Below are positions 38,354-53,027 of a stretch of 64,000 nucleotides of DNA, piece after piece. The notes below the pieces were generated by a model. The model saw nothing but the letters and a program-made list of their open reading frames with translations. It searched no databases and was not told where the DNA came from. The stretch is taken from positions 1,549,765 to 1,613,764 of the forward strand of contig NC_037270.1 of assembly GCF_000002425.4 (NCBI RefSeq). The letters are read 5' to 3'. The position numbers and the translations under genes were made by a program. The stretch is from Physcomitrium patens. Taxonomy: Eukaryota; Streptophyta; Bryopsida; Funariales; Funariaceae. The first letter of the stretch is position 1; the number at the start of each line of letters is the position of its first letter.

Positions 38354-38565
38354 TAAATTAGGGTTTCACACTGAAGAATTCCACACAGGAATCCGTCCGG
38401 GGCTATTATTTCCTCGAAGCATCATCGCCACTTTAATGCCATACCGACCTCGACCATGTCGTCGTTGTTGCTAGGGTATGTGCGACCACGACGAGACCGG
38501 GAGAGATGGACTGACGCCATCCACACCACACCCACCGGCTTCGTGCTCGTGTGATTGTTCACCAG

Positions 38566-38590
38566 CTTCTTCTTCTTCTTCTTCTTCTTC
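38566..38590 (+). repeat. (CTT)n tract in the ARP2 5' leader
   Basis: Eight CTT units followed by CGCAG. It is a pyrimidine-rich leader element and could also serve as the polypyrimidine tract of a 5' UTR intron ending at 38594. Confidence 0.75.
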
Positions 38591-38641
38591 GCAGATCGCG
38601 AGAAAGCGCACCGATTTCGCAGTTGACGCGAGCATGCTGGA

Positions 38642-38858
38642 ATGGCGACGTCCTCACGCAACGTCGTGGTTTGCGACAATGGCACTGGGGTACGTTGAAT
38701 GATTGTTCATTGCGTTTTCTCAGATGCTTGAAGCCAATGCATGCGCCTGGTCCTTTTATACATGGTTCGTCCTTCGTGGAGTGTGGGTGTCGAGGTGGAT
38801 CTTAGTGATTTGATTTCCGTGTATGGTCCGATGCTTCTCAACGCTCGTTGAACTTTAT

Positions 38859-38891
<33 letters not shown>

Positions 38892-41800
38892 CAAAATACG
38901 CTAAATCGGGCTTGCCCTCGAGTATATCCTGATCATTGAGGGAATTGTTTAGATGGGGTGCGGGTCCTGGTTTGTGCCTGTTAGAATCCTCGCCGAGGTA
39001 TTGAGATCATGTTGGTTGGATCAGGGCTCTTTGTGATTCTTCGAACAATTTTGGGTCCCTCGAAGCTGTTTTCTTAGTACTTAGAACTTAGTATAACTGG
39101 GTTCGCAAGGGTTTGCAGCTCGTTGGATTGTGGACCTATCATAGGTGTGTATTGTAGTTGGTGTGCAATCACTGGTTCGTGTAAACTAGGATTGAGTTTA
39201 TTGGTCGGTAGCAATGGACCTGTTGGGATTACAATGCTAATTTAGCATCGTGAATGCCCGGTGCTGAGTATTTTTTGGCGCATTACAGAATTTAAATGAG
39301 TATTGGTATTTTTTGTAAAACTCAGGGTCCTCGAATTGACATTAATACTCTCATTATTCTTAATGTAATTATGATTAGAAAAACCGTGGAGAATCACTCT
39401 TAATTCCTTGTTTGACCTATTTTGCACACTGCAAGGATCAAATCTCGCAACCGTATTGTCATATGCAGTGTAGTTTTTAAAGTCAACCCTACTGCTTCTC
39501 GGAAATGAGAAGCAGTGAATACTCCTCCCATCAATGGCTTGCATTAATCATTTGATTACTGTGACTAGTAATGGATGTACTAAATTTGGTTTACAATTGT
39601 AACTTGTCTGGGTACCTCCATATGGACTAGTTAGTGGGTTGTATATCCCTTACATATATTTGACGTCCTTGCTCCTCTTGGTCTATAACAGTACCCTTGA
39701 TAAGCATTCGGGATGGTTGAGCTACTATGAACATCTTGGATGATAGCTCAGGAAACCTGACTTCGTGTTCATCATGTATTATTGATGGTTTGCTTTTGCA
39801 ATCTCACCAGCAGAAACAGTAATCAAAGGTCAATGTGCATTATTTGATGCCTTTTCCGGCATGTGTAAGTATATCAATGGTCGTCTCACCACTGCTTAAC
39901 ACCGTGTGCAGTTTGTCAAGTGCGGATTTGCAGGGGACAACTTTCCAGCTGCAGTGTTTCCATGTCTAGTGGGTCGACCTATGCTGCGCTACGAGGAAGA
40001 TCTTGGAGACAATGAATTGAGAGTAAGTTCTTTGGCAGGCCTCTAGTATATTCGCTGTGAAGAGAACTTGGTTGCCTCTTGATGGCAAAGAGGGTATTTG
40101 ATAGAAGAATACAATTTGCATAGGACAAGTTGTGTGCAAATTTATTGAGTAGACCATCAGTATTCGGAAATCCATTTTGACCGAAAAGTGTGAGATGAAT
40201 TTGTGTCTATTGCTGAGATACTCCTGGAATCAATTTCATATGTGACACTTAATTTATCTAGTGATTATTCAAGCTTTTATGGAGACTGCTCACTTGGAGC
40301 CAATTCATAATCGATCTTGATTATATTCATTTCTCTATGATGAATCTGCTGGTTTGCGTTTGTAGATTTAATTCTATGTGAGGATCGTGTCCTTGTGGTT
40401 TCGGGTAGTTTTTTGTTTAATCTAGAGTGGCACTCTGCACCTGAAACACCGTCGCTTTCTTTTACTAAGGTATATGACGCAGTGCGTGTAACGACGTAAA
40501 ATTTGTTTTGTGTTCTGTTGGACAGGACATAGTTGTGGGAACTGCAGCTTCCGAACACCGGCAGCAGCTGGAAGTTACTTATCCGATCACGAATGGCATT
40601 GTGCAAAACTGGGAAGACATGGGCCACATATGGGACCATACCTTTTACAACATCTTGAAAGTAAGATGTTTTGTGTGCCAATCAAATCTTTTGGCTCGTA
40701 GCTTTTTCTCTCCCGAAACTACTCTTTTTCTCACTTAGTCGATTTTTGTACAATAGCGTAAGCTTTTGTCCGTGTTCGTACTCTGCACTGTGTTCAACTA
40801 CACTAATCACTCTTCTTTATTGAATGTTAAGGTGGATCCTTCAGAATGCAAAATTTTGCTCACGGACCCACCTCTGAACCCTACCAAAAACCGCGAGAAA
40901 ATGGTATGCCGACAGTCTTACAGTTTTTTGTGTGTACTTATAGACCAAGCTTTGTGTGCTTGTGTTTTACCACAAAACACACGCCTTAATTATTGGCGGT
41001 AGGGCAGAGCATGGAGCTTTTTGATGTGAATTTTTTGGTTACTTAACAGATTGAAACTATGTTTGAGAAATACAATTTTGGCGCTGTATTTATCCAAATC
41101 CAAGCAGTCCTTACTTTGTATGCACAAGGTGAAAGTTTTTTCTGATCCAAACTTTTGAATTTAGTAGAAGCTCAGTTTATTTGAGATACCAGTAGAAGTC
41201 AAAAGTCTAAATTGAATTACACTCGTACATCGCACAGTATGTTTTTAGATGAAACACTCAAAGAGTTTTTGTTGCTTCAATTTGCCTTTGGAACTTCAAT
41301 AACGAGAAATAACACTCATCACCCTCAGGTGCATGCGAAAGTGGACTAGGTAGTTGTAGGTAGGGATTACTGTGGCGAACAATGTTCGTTGGTTGAAGTT
41401 TTTGAACAGCGCTGTCGTCATTCAACCTTAAGATTTGATTCCAGATTCGTTTTCTCTGCTAAATCTCTCATTGGGCCTGAAGCAAGGGTTCTTTAATTAA
41501 GTTATTAGTTACTATCGATCAATGTTTTGCCTCACAACTCCATTTAGTAAGAATGTGATGCGAAGAAAGGTTGTTCTGTTTTGAATAGACATTGTTACAG
41601 TTGTGCTTCTCTTTGCGTTGGGCTTTGTGATGATCCTCGAGTATGAATGATCTGGCACAAGTACGTATCGGTCATTAAACGTTCTTGGGTTTCTTTGATG
41701 ACAGGGTTGCTGACCGGCTTGGTTGTCGATTCTGGCGATGGCGTCACACATGTGGTATGCTTTACTTTCACTTCACTTGATTTATTTAGGCCAAAGATGT

Positions 41801-42105
41801 GCAGTTTTATTCTGTGTGTCCTCCTATTTTTGAAACGAGTCATATTTGGACAAGTCTTTTGTGACACCATTCTCATAGTATACTTCAATTCACAACTTGC
41901 CAACTTTCATTCGCATGCCTTGGTGATGTTGTGGATAGGTACCGGTGGTGGATGGATACTCATTCCCTCACTTGACCAAGCGACTCAATATTGCGGGGCG
42001 TCATATTACTTCTTATCTCATCGATCTCCTACTTCGGCGCGGGTGGGTCTTACTTCCCTGGGTATTGATGGATAATCAGGTTTGCTATTTTGGAAAGGAT
42101 TCGTA

Positions 42106-42141
<36 letters not shown>

Positions 42142-44495
42142 TCAAAAGTTAACTTGCATCGTTTTATATGGATTTGGTCCTACAGCTCAATCAGAAACCT
42201 AAATGACTTTTGACAATCATTACTGACCTCCTTGTGTTGATATTTTGGGTTTCAATTTATAGGTATGCATTCAATAGGACAGCAGATTTTGAGACGGTCA
42301 GGGAGATTAAAGAGAAACTTTGTTATGTAAGGTAAGCTTAGAGTCTTCAATAAACTCATATCTTTTACCGCGACTGGCTCGCCTTAAGATCGATACATTG
42401 TTTGCAGGTTTCCATCTTTAGTAACGAAAAGAGACTTCTTTTTCTTTATTTTTATTTTTTAATTTTTAGCATGGATTTAGCTATCGTGAGATGACTGAGT
42501 TTTCTTGTTTCTTGTGTAATATATGCATAAATAATGTGGCAGATTATAATTGTTGAGGCAATCTTTATAATCTTGACTTCTGAAACTTTGTGGCATACTG
42601 GTATACTCTCTTTAAATTCATGTTGTTAAACCCCTACTAAGGTGTCATGTTTCTGTCTCCAATGAAAATGTCTGTGAGGTGTAAATCATCGAGGTTGTGT
42701 CTTGTTTTCGGTTTCATGTTCGAAATATGAAAGTCTAAAGCAACCTTCCAGTCATCTGCAGTAGTTTATGGGGGTATAGTTTTCATGATGTAACTTGGGT
42801 GGCAGCATCGATTACAAGCGTGAACACCAACTTGCTCTTGAAACGACAATATTGGTTAAACAATATACGGTGAGTACACAAAAACATTGTTTGGTTTCAA
42901 ATCAGCTGATCACTTATGTTCGCAGTTTTTTTCAGGTTTACGATATGTGTTGCGACTATTTCACGCGTTAACCAGTCTCCCCACAGTCACGCTCATATTT
43001 TGGTTTGCTTTTAATGCAGTTACCTGATGGGAGAGTAATTAAGATTGGCTCAGAACGTTTTCAAGCTCCTGAAGCTCTCTTCTCACCGGTAATATTCGTG
43101 GCTTCTTGGTTTTATTCTCATATCTCTTTAGGCACGAATTGATGATCTTGTATCCAACATATAAATTACTGGTCATAATATGACACAAGAAGTCTCTTTG
43201 ATGTGTTCTCACTTTTATTGACGTGACGTTCATGTAGGAGTTGATAGACATGGAGGGTGACGGGTTGGCTGGCGCTGTATTTCGCTGTATTCAAGAAATG
43301 GACATTGATAATCGCATGTCGGTCAGTACAGTTCAAGGAAGCTGTGTTGGTGTCTGAAATTTCTTATCCTGTTTTGAGATCACTAGGACGTACTGGCTCA
43401 ATACATTACTTGCTTGTGTTCTTCCTTCTAAAAATTGTTAAGCAAACAGCGTCTTTTTGATTTCACTTAAGAACGATTCTCATACCTACTGCCCAATTTG
43501 CGTAGTGGTAGAATTCATCTCTGTAGTGTTTCATAAAAAATTGCTTACTTTGTAGTGTCATGGCAGCTTTACCAACACATAGTTTTGAGTGGTGGAAGCA
43601 CAATGTATCCCGGACTTCCTAGCAGGTACTGTTCCCTTTTCTTGATTTTCGATCATCTTTAAAGTTGGTTTTTTGGCTGTTTTATGAGTTCTTTCCCTGG
43701 ACCTCACGATAGACTAGCAATATTTTATTCGAGATAGGATACAACAAAAAAGAAGTTATATTGTGATACGATACGAAATACTGGACTGTTGAACTTCAGC
43801 AAGAATTAAAGACCTACCCCTCATAGTTTTAACATCGGATGTTAACATCAAACAGATTGGAGAAAGAGGTTCGTGAACAGTTTGTGCGTGTTGTCCTGAA
43901 AGGGAATAGAGAGGGTCTCAAGGTACAACCTTAACCTTGTCTCTGTTATTCGTACACAATTTTGTTAATGCGTTAAAGAGAATTTGTATCAATGAATACA
44001 TCCCATATGAAGCTAGCAGGTTAAAGTTGTGCATAGAACAGCAATTGAATGAAAATTGTACTGGCATTTCAGAAATTGAGATTACGAATTGAAGATCCAC
44101 CTAGACGGAAACATATGGTTTATCTAGGTGGCGCTGTCCTTGCTGGAATTATGAAGGTCAGTTTTATGTTTTCGACACTCCTTTGCTTATGATCTATGCC
44201 TTGTCATTGATTGTCCGCAACGAATATAATGGCTGGGATTCTGTTGAGGTTGTAGTGTCTCCCCTCCTGCAAGTTTTAGGTGTTTTGTGTTTGCACTCTG
44301 TTGACTCTCAGAGCATTTTTCACCGAAGCACGCAAGCAATGCAGGCCAGTTTTCCTCTCGTCCACAATTTATACATTCCTAGGATATTTACTATGTTCTA
44401 CATTTGTATTTCAGGATCAACCGGACTTCTGGATCACCAAACAGGAATATGAAGAAGAAGGAATGAACTGTTTGCGAAAATGCGGGCAAGCCTAG
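38642..44495 (+). CDS. ARP2: actin-related protein 2, complete, 15 coding exons
   Basis: ARP2 is a core subunit of the Arp2/3 complex, which nucleates branched actin filaments; in mosses and seed plants it acts in tip growth and cell shape. Coding exons: 38642-38689, 39912-40022, 40526-40660, 40832-40903, 41050-41128, 41705-41754, 41939-42042, 42263-42331, 42806-42869, 43020-43088, 43238-43321, 43567-43625, 43856-43922, 44073-44156, 44415-44495. All introns are GT/AG and phases agree, giving 391 residues, close to plant ARP2 (about 389). Nucleotide-binding motifs are present: DNGTG (11-15), DSGDGVTH (157-164) and [11 protein letters not shown] (302-312). ARP2-typical stretches such as [15 protein letters not shown] and [14 protein letters not shown] exclude plain actin. 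The ATG at 38642 gives the family N-terminus; an out-of-frame ATG lies 8 bases before it. The gene looks intact. Confidence 0.97.
38862..38891 (+). repeat. poly-T run in ARP2 intron 1
   Basis: Thirty T bases in the sense strand of intron 1, about 1 kb before exon 2, too far upstream to be the acceptor tract. Confidence 0.95.
42108..42140 (+). repeat. poly-T run in ARP2 intron 7
   Basis: Thirty-three T bases in the sense strand, about 120 bases before exon 8. A slippage-prone simple repeat. Confidence 0.95.
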
Positions 44496-45270
44496 AGGAC
44501 GAGTCTCACTATTTGCCTTCCCAGAAATACCGTCTTCTCTTAATCACACACGAGTTCTGCTATTCCTAGATGTACATGTCACACAGGCAGAACTTTAGAA
44601 GTGCTGCAGACCTGCAAGTCTTATATCGATTTAATGTTAATCATTTAGGAAGGTTGAAATGCCAGTAAGTGTATGCTCAACACTGGTATCTATTTAGAGC
44701 TAAGTTCACATCTCAGCGTCACGTACGAATATTTGTAGGTGATAGTATTCGCAAAAGTAATTGTTGGTGAGCAAGACGAGAGCTTTCCTTCCTTCAGCTT
44801 GCATATCATGCAGTGAAATATTGGTGTTAATAGTTATTGCAATCCTTTATTACAGCGTATACTTTTCTAAACCAGCCAGTATTAGAGCATATTGGCAGCT
44901 ACGTGAGGTCTAAAATCGAATCACCTTCTGTGGATGATACGTGGAATTGAAACTTGGGAGTACCTACACCTGACATATTCATTACTTAAAGCCATAATAT
45001 GTAATTTCACATCCACTTTGCATTTCCATTAATTCAATCTGGTTTCAAACAGCCCTTAATCCTCGTTGTCGACAAATCCTCTAGCTACAGAACCCCATCA
45101 TTCTTTCAGTCGAATTCCCGAAGACTCTGCCAGTCTGAAAATCTGCTCCTGCAACATCTCTCCCTTTCCGCCAACTCCACGGCACTCAGGTTGGGTGATT
45201 GTTGTTAAGGAAGAGGGTAGAAATAAGTTTAAAATTGCCCGAGTAGTGTAGTCAAGCTAGATTTCAATTT
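44496..45270 (+). other. ARP2 3' UTR and downstream sequence
   Basis: Composition stays gene-like to about 45270 and then turns sharply AT-rich. No further exon was identified; a 61-codon frame at 45066-45251 has no recognisable features. The polyadenylation site is not evident. Confidence 0.5.
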
Positions 45271-47147
45271 ATTTTAAGAAATCACAGGGTTAGCAAAAGA
45301 TACCTATACATCTTGTATGCAGAAAGGTATTTTGTTGGGACAAAAACCATGCAAGCGATAACAACCAGAAGGGATTTTGGAGCATCAAGCACATTCTAGA
45401 AACTTTAGGACAAATAGAATTTAGGACAAAAAAATTGACAAATTTTTTAGAAACTTTGGTAGCCTATAACACATTATTTAGAAAAAAATTTAAAAATTTA
45501 AAAAAAAAAAAAAAAAATCCATTAGGTTCTCAAGAAACTATGTCAAATTTTGATGAGGACTAAATCTCATATTATTAAAATTGGTGGTAGTATCTTTTAA
45601 GTTGAGATGTATCTAAACATAGAAGTTGCAATTTTCTATTCTATTTAAATTGACTAGAATAGTTTGATATATGAAGAATACATGCAAAGAATATTAATAC
45701 AAGTATTGTATAAAACTTTGTTTAAAATATGGATTTTCTAGCAATATGACACAAATTTCTATCCAAAAATCAATTTGGCAGAAAATTGGGAAAAAATCTA
45801 GGAAGTATGGATTTATTTAAAGAGTTTCTAAATGGGTTATAAAAAATTACTTTGCAAGTGTTGTTGGCATTGACAAGATTTTAGAAATTGGTTAAAATAA
45901 TATCTCAATTATAAACTAATTTTTTATATGGCATTTGCCTTAAGAAAAGGATTAAAATTAAAAATACTTATTTTAACCAAATTATGTAAAAAATCATGTT
46001 ACACTTAAACACAAATAAATCCTTACAAATTATACTAATTTTTCAATTTATTTCCAATTATATTAGACAATTGACTATTAAATATATAACTACATAAAAT
46101 TATTATTTTTAAAATATAAATAATTTAATACATCCAAAAAATCAAAAATAAAGTTTGAGAAGCAAAAAAGAATGGCTAGGAATGGTAATGAGATATAATT
46201 GCAAGATTAAAGCCATAAAAAACATAATGGAATGTTAAATTGACTCAATACTCTTTATTCTCCATCTCAACCTTCTATTTCCATTCCCAACTCTTATCTC
46301 CCATTTCCATTTGTGCGTAATATTAAAAAAGAATAAAAAACCAATTCCATAATTATACTTTTTTTGTAATGAATAAGATTAAAAAAATATAACTTAATTT
46401 TCAAAAAATTAGATAAAATAAATTTATTATCAAGTAGTCTATGGTTATAACCATGGTGAAGTATAAAATCATGGTGTTCTTTAATGCAATATGGAGGTTA
46501 AATTCTTACTGCTCTATTAGAAAAAAAAACAAGCTTTGAATGTCTTATAAAGATGAAATAAAATAACAATAACACCAATAATAATAACAATACTAATTCC
46601 AAATAATATCTTTGGTATCTTTAGTAATATAACAAAGAATGTTTAGTAATTTAGTGATATGTGGAGGTAATTTTTGTCAACAAGTGTGAAGATAATTATT
46701 AAAAAATATCAAATTCTTTGTAAGTTTATAATGTCATATGTGTATTTATTCTTTGTTATCATCATATATTTTTAGATAATATTGAAAATATTGACTTATC
46801 TATTTTTGAATCAATGTTACTTTGATTGATTGATTGATTATGTATGCATCAACCAAAATGGATATAAGTGACTATACTATTAAGAGCACTCTTTTATAAA
46901 AATAATTTTAACTTTTATTATTGGATTATTTTTTTATATTTTTTAAAATTATAACATATTTTAATTTTATTTATTTTTTATCATATTACATGAGAAGTGT
47001 TGTAGCTTTATAAAGTCAATCATCAATTGACTTTTTTATCTAATTTTGTAATTTTTTACATTCAAGATCCTTCTTTAAGTTTACTTTTTTGAATATAAGT
47101 GATTAAAGAATAAATGGTAAAGTACATAGCATATAGACTATGATGCA
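45271..47147. other. AT-rich intergenic DNA
   Basis: Very AT-rich, without a coding frame or recognisable element. It ends at the target site of the gypsy element that begins at 47153. Confidence 0.6.
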
Positions 47148-47152
47148 ATACA
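47148..47152. repeat. target-site duplication ATACA, left copy
   Basis: Identical to 53567-53571 on the other side of the element. Five base pairs is the usual length for gypsy integrases. Confidence 0.85.
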
Positions 47153-47705
47153 TGTCAAAGATATGAAACTCAAAGAAAGAAAATCCTCAATACACTCTTG
47201 AGTCATTGAAAAGAACTACAAAATTATTTAAAGATGATATAATATTGAATTAGAATGGCTATTGCCAAAAACAAGAAGACTAAAAAATCTTGAAACAAGA
47301 CTAATGACTTAAAAGGCATCAATAAGAGTGAAGAAGGCTTTATTCTTGCCTCCATATATACTCTTAACTAGGAGCTATATGGCAATGTCTTATAGGACCT
47401 CCAAAACATGTTGACTTTGCAAGATACATATCTTAACTTGCAAAGTAAGTTTTTTATATGTGTGCCACATAGTTAACTTGTTTCACAAGCTACCAATACG
47501 TGGTTAACTTGTTGACCAAGTTTCTAACCTGCCAATCAACTACAAATACATGTACAATCAAAGCAGTGTATATAAAGCTTTTAAGAAGCTTCTTTAGAAG
47601 GTATTATGAAGTAGGTTAATGAAACTAACCTACTTTTATCTACTTTTATCTACTTCTACCTAATCAAATATGTATTTACTAGAGTACTTATATATATCCA
47701 TAACA
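47153..47705 (-). repeat. 3' LTR of the complete family B element
   Basis: 553 bp. On the minus strand it runs from TGTTATGGATATATAT to CTTTGACA. A TATATA(T)GGAGG promoter-like segment lies near 47350. It aligns along its whole length with 53028-53566. Confidence 0.9.
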
Positions 47706-50700
47706 TTAGTCCCTCTTCCAAGGACAAGTTCCACAAGAAATAGTCTTCATATGTTGAAGAAATCTAAGATGCAATAAATTATATTTGTAACATATTCTGA
47801 CCTTTGTTTTCTTCAAAGATGGTTAATAGGTCCTCTTAGCCATCAATAGTATCCTTTATCAAGGCAAAAAGACCACCTTGCTATTTAGTTGTTGTTGGTG
47901 CTTTCATAACTTCCTTCAAATAAAACATTTGGAATACCATCAGGAGTTGTTTTTACCTCTAATAAAATCACCAAACATTGAAAGTCTCTTTCAAGATCGC
48001 GATATCAAATACATTGTATCTTGCCATCTATTCAAAGAAGGACATGTGATTTTTGAGGATCTTCATCTCAATTTTGTCATCTTGAAGGTTGTGACAATTG
48101 TAATGTCTTGTCTAGTAAGTCCGCAAATGAAAGCTCTTGAGTTGAATTTGTTAGTTATTGGTTATCCATTTCTTTAGTGTGACAAATACACAAAAGCTAT
48201 AAAGAAAAAGAGAATATAGAGTGTTATCTTCTATTCATCTTGTTTCTTTTATAGCAAAGATTTTTTATTCTTCATCTTTGTTTTGATGGATGTCATTGAT
48301 AGAAAGCTTCAACTCTCCTTCCTCCATTTACAAGATTCTTTGCTAGCTTCAATGTGCATTCACTAATATCATATTCACACCAATAAACAAGATATTTCAA
48401 CCTATTTCGGTACTACCTTCAATCTAAGACTTCTTCTACCTCAAAATTTTCATTATTATTCACTTTTATAAGAGGAGGTGATATTTGTCTTCTTCCCAAG
48501 ATATTCATTGTCTTATAAGGCTCAAGAAGGGATACGTAAAATATAAGGTAGATCTTCATAGACTTTGATAGATGTAATTGATAAGAAACAAGATTGACTT
48601 ATTCATTAATAGGAAAAAATCCAAGCTTATAATAGTTCAATTTGTCATTAAGACAAGTAGTCTTGATATTATCACGAAGTATTATATCTTATCACTTACA
48701 TTAAATTGTGGTTGTTCTTTGCGATGGACATTTGCATTAACTTTTTTTTTTCGTTCTTGAAGTCTTTTTAATTGTACCTTAATTGTTGCATGTAGCTCTT
48801 ACAAATGATTTGCCAAATCTCTTTCCATAAGATTATCAACTTTTGAAAAGTCAAAATTATCAAGTCATGGATGATAACCATAGTTAACAAAGAAAGATGT
48901 TTGTTGAGTGGAAAAATGTAACAAATTATTGTACGCAAACTTTGCTTGTAGTAAAAGAGTTGTTCAATCATCTTAATTATAGTTGATGGTGCATCTCAAG
49001 TACTACTCCAAAACTTAATTCATCCCTTTTATTTGTCCATCAATTTGAGAATGAAAAGCCAAAGAAAGCTTCATATCCACCTTTAAAATCTTAAAAATGA
49101 TTTTCCAAAATCTTGATTTAAATTGACTCTTTCTATCTAATATAATATCTTTAAGTAATCCATGATAACAATAGATGTTGTTAAGAAAAAGCTTAGCCGT
49201 TTCTTCACCTGTGATAGATTTTATGCATGGTACAAAACATGCCATCTTAATAAAATAATCTATTACTACAAATATAAAATTATACAAACTTAAGATTAGA
49301 AGATCCATGATAAAATCCATAGAAACAGAAGACCATGATTGTTTTAGAATAGGTAATGGTTGAAGAAGTCCAAAAGGTTGATGGCAAGGAGTTTTGAATC
49401 TTGAACAAATATCATATGATTGTACAAAGTCTTTGAATGCCTTCCACATTTGAAGCCACTAAAAATCTTTTAATATTAGCTCCAAAGTCTTGTTATATCC
49501 AAAATATCTAGCTATTAGAAAATTATGACAAGTTTAAAAAACACTTAATTGAATCCCACCTTTTAGAATGTATAATTTTTTTCAAAAATAGAGTAGGTTG
49601 TTCTTGAACTTGAACTTAGAAGTATAATGAGACTTAAAAGAATTATTTTTGATATCATAGATAAAAGGATTAGAAGACATACTTGATTGAATTTTCTTGA
49701 CAAATATTGAATCAAGAATTAATATTGATTTTATTACCGGAAGGTGAAAATATTTTTACTTTAAGATAATTGTTCTTTATTGATCAAAAGATACATCTCT
49801 TTTTTTTCGTACAAGATAAGAATGTTTAAAAAAGGCATTTCACAAGCCTTGTTGTTTTTAGGTTGATAAGTGATCTTGAAATCAAATGTTGATAAAGACA
49901 TATTCCAACAAACTTAGTGACGATTTAAAATACGTGTTGACATAAAATAATGAAGATTATTGTGATTTGTATACATAGTGACTAGATTTAAGGCACCTTC
50001 TAAATAATGACGCCATTTTTAAAATGAATCAATGATTCCAAGGAGCTCTTTATTATGGATTTCATAATTAATCTCGACTGCTGAAATATTTTTGGAATGA
50101 AAAGCTACTAGATGGAATTTGTCATCTGCTTGCATTTGTGATAATACTACATTCAAAGCAAAGTCTGATGCATCTGTTTCTATAAAAAATGCCTTGGAGA
50201 AGTCAATACAATATAAAATTGATACAAAAGTAAATTTCTTTTTCAAAGCATCAAACAATGCTTTGGCTTCTTTAGTCCACTCAAGTTTGTCTTTACAAGT
50301 CAAACATGTAAGTGGAGCTGTAATTTAAGAAAAATTCTTGATAAAGATCTAATAATAATTGACAAATCTCAAAAAGCATTGTACATCTTTTACTGTTCTT
50401 AGAATCTTCCAATCTATGATAGTCTGGACTTTTTTTGGATCTATTATTAGTCATTCATTGGAAATGATGTATCTTAGGAAGTCAACTTGAGTAGTGTGGA
50501 ATATACACTTTTCTAACTTTGTATATAATCTTGCATCTCTAAGTTTTTGTAATACATGATGAATATGAACTTCATACTGATGTATATTTTTAGAGTAGAT
50601 TAAAATATAGTCCAAATAATAGATGGCAAAATCATTAAGAAATTCATAAAAGATATTATTCAATAGATGTTGAAAAGTAGCTAGTGCATTCATGAGTCCA

Positions 50701-53027
50701 AAAGGCATGACATTATATTCAAAATACCCATATTTGGTTCAAAATAAATTTTTCATTCATCTCCTTTTTTAATGCATATCAAATTATATGCTTCTTATAG
50801 ATCTATTTATATATAGATCTTTATTTAATTTAATTGATCAAGAAGTCTTAAAATCAAAGGTAGAGGATACCTATTTTTGATTGTGATCTTATTGAGTCCT
50901 CAATAGTTCATACACATCCACAAAGATTTGTCTTTTTTCTTCACAAATAAGATAAGAGCCTTGGTTGGAAACTTAAAATGACATATGAAATTCTTAACCA
51001 AGTTTTTATTAATATACTCCTTGAGTACAACCGATGTATTTTGTGATAGGCTATAGATTGATCGAAATAGTAGTTGAGTTCTTTTGTAAAGATCAATGTA
51101 ACAATCATAAAGACAATGCTTTGGAAGAATTTTGTGTTCTTCTTTTCAAAAAGGCCCTAGAAATCTTGATATTGACTAGGAATACCACTTGACGTCATCT
51201 CACCATAAAAATGGGTGTGGTATTTAAAGCAAAAGATAACCCTTCTTTTGTGGCATACATAAAATCTCTTATATATATCAGTAAGGGTTTGGATATATTA
51301 GACTTATGTATTTTTACTTGACTAATGGAATTTTGGATTAAACTATTAAAAAAATTAAGATTACAAGAAATCCAAGATAATCTTAAAATAATTGGATTGA
51401 AAGAAGATCTTATTGCATTAAATATTACTATGTTATTATGATCTTTAATTGCTACATCTAAAGAAACATTCTTATGCAAACATCTCCAAAAGATAATAAA
51501 TGACCATTTATATCTTCTACATATACAAGTTTAGTTTTCTCGACTAATAATATTTCTTGTTTTCTAACAAAATATTCGTTTATAAAACGTGTTAAGGGTC
51601 TTGAATTTAACAAAGCTAAGATTTTATGATTTTTTGGTCTTAAATAAACTTCTATTGTAAAACAAGGTGATGGATCTGAGAAGAAAATAAGACCTTTACT
51701 AGGAATTATATAATATTTCACTTGCATGGTCATTATTGTAGTTGAAAAAATTTATTTTTTAACACATTGTCTTCTTTGGCAACCATGCTTTTCATTTTGT
51801 GATTGTGTTGTTTCTTTGGACAATGTTGAGCAGTGTAGTTAGTTTCTCTACAATATAAATATAAGCCCTCTTGACATTGTTGAGTCTTTTCCTATTTTGG
51901 GAGGGATTTAAAACATATCGTATTAATTTTCATTGGTTCTAGCCTCAATGAATAAGTTTCTAAAAACTTAAGAGCTGTCAAGATTATTTGATTTATTCCT
52001 ATCTAGCCAAATCTTTGATCTTGACATCTTTTAAATAATCAATTGTCACATGTAATGGCTTAAATAATAAATTATTTCAAATATTTTGATTTTGGCATTG
52101 CTAGTAAAAAATATTTAACATTATCCTTCAATCCATATCAAAATTGATTGATAAGGATTTTATCATCCTAGTCCATGTTGCAAGTAAAGTTTTGGAATTC
52201 AACAGCATATATGGTGGCTAATCATGATCTTTGCAATAAAGATAAGAGCTTGATCTTTGCTACTCTTTCTCAATTATTTTCTTTGAATGTGGCCATAAAC
52301 ACTTCTAAAAATGAATTCAGATTATAAAATAATTGCAAATCTTTTTCCATTAAAAGTACAAACCAAGAAAGAACACTTTGTGATAGAAGTGTGCCTGTGA
52401 ATGTGACTTGAGTAAATCCATCGAGGTATTGGAAGAGATAGAACCTTAAATAGAACTTGACTTATTGCAAAAATCCTTAAAATTTTGATCTTGCTCCATC
52501 AAACTTCTGAGGCATACTAATCCTTATTCTCATCATACTTGTAGAAGCAAAATTCCTTAGATTTGGTTGCGAGGTCAATCTACCTACTTCTTTTAATTGT
52601 ATAATTTCTTGCCACAAACTCTAAACTTCTTTTATAGGTGCAAGCATAATACTTCCATAATTCATATAAAAAATACATGAGATTTTTACTCTTAGAGTAT
52701 TGACAAGGTCATGAAGATCTACAATAGTTATAAATCTATTATCACTTCCACTGAGAGTAGCATCTATAATCTTTTTTTCCATAGATGATTCAAAAAAATT
52801 CAAAAAGTTAAAGTAAAAGAGGGTAATCCACAACCTCTAATACCAATTGAAAATTTCCACAAAGAAGGATAATTCACTCTCTTTAAGGAAATAATTAGTG
52901 TTAGAAAATAAGATTTTTTTATTTAAAGATAGATAGTCTGCAACCTTCAAAATACAACAATAGAAGTGTAATAATCTACTTAGTTCTAAAATAAGATAAT
53001 AATAGTAAATTAGCATTATTATCAAAC

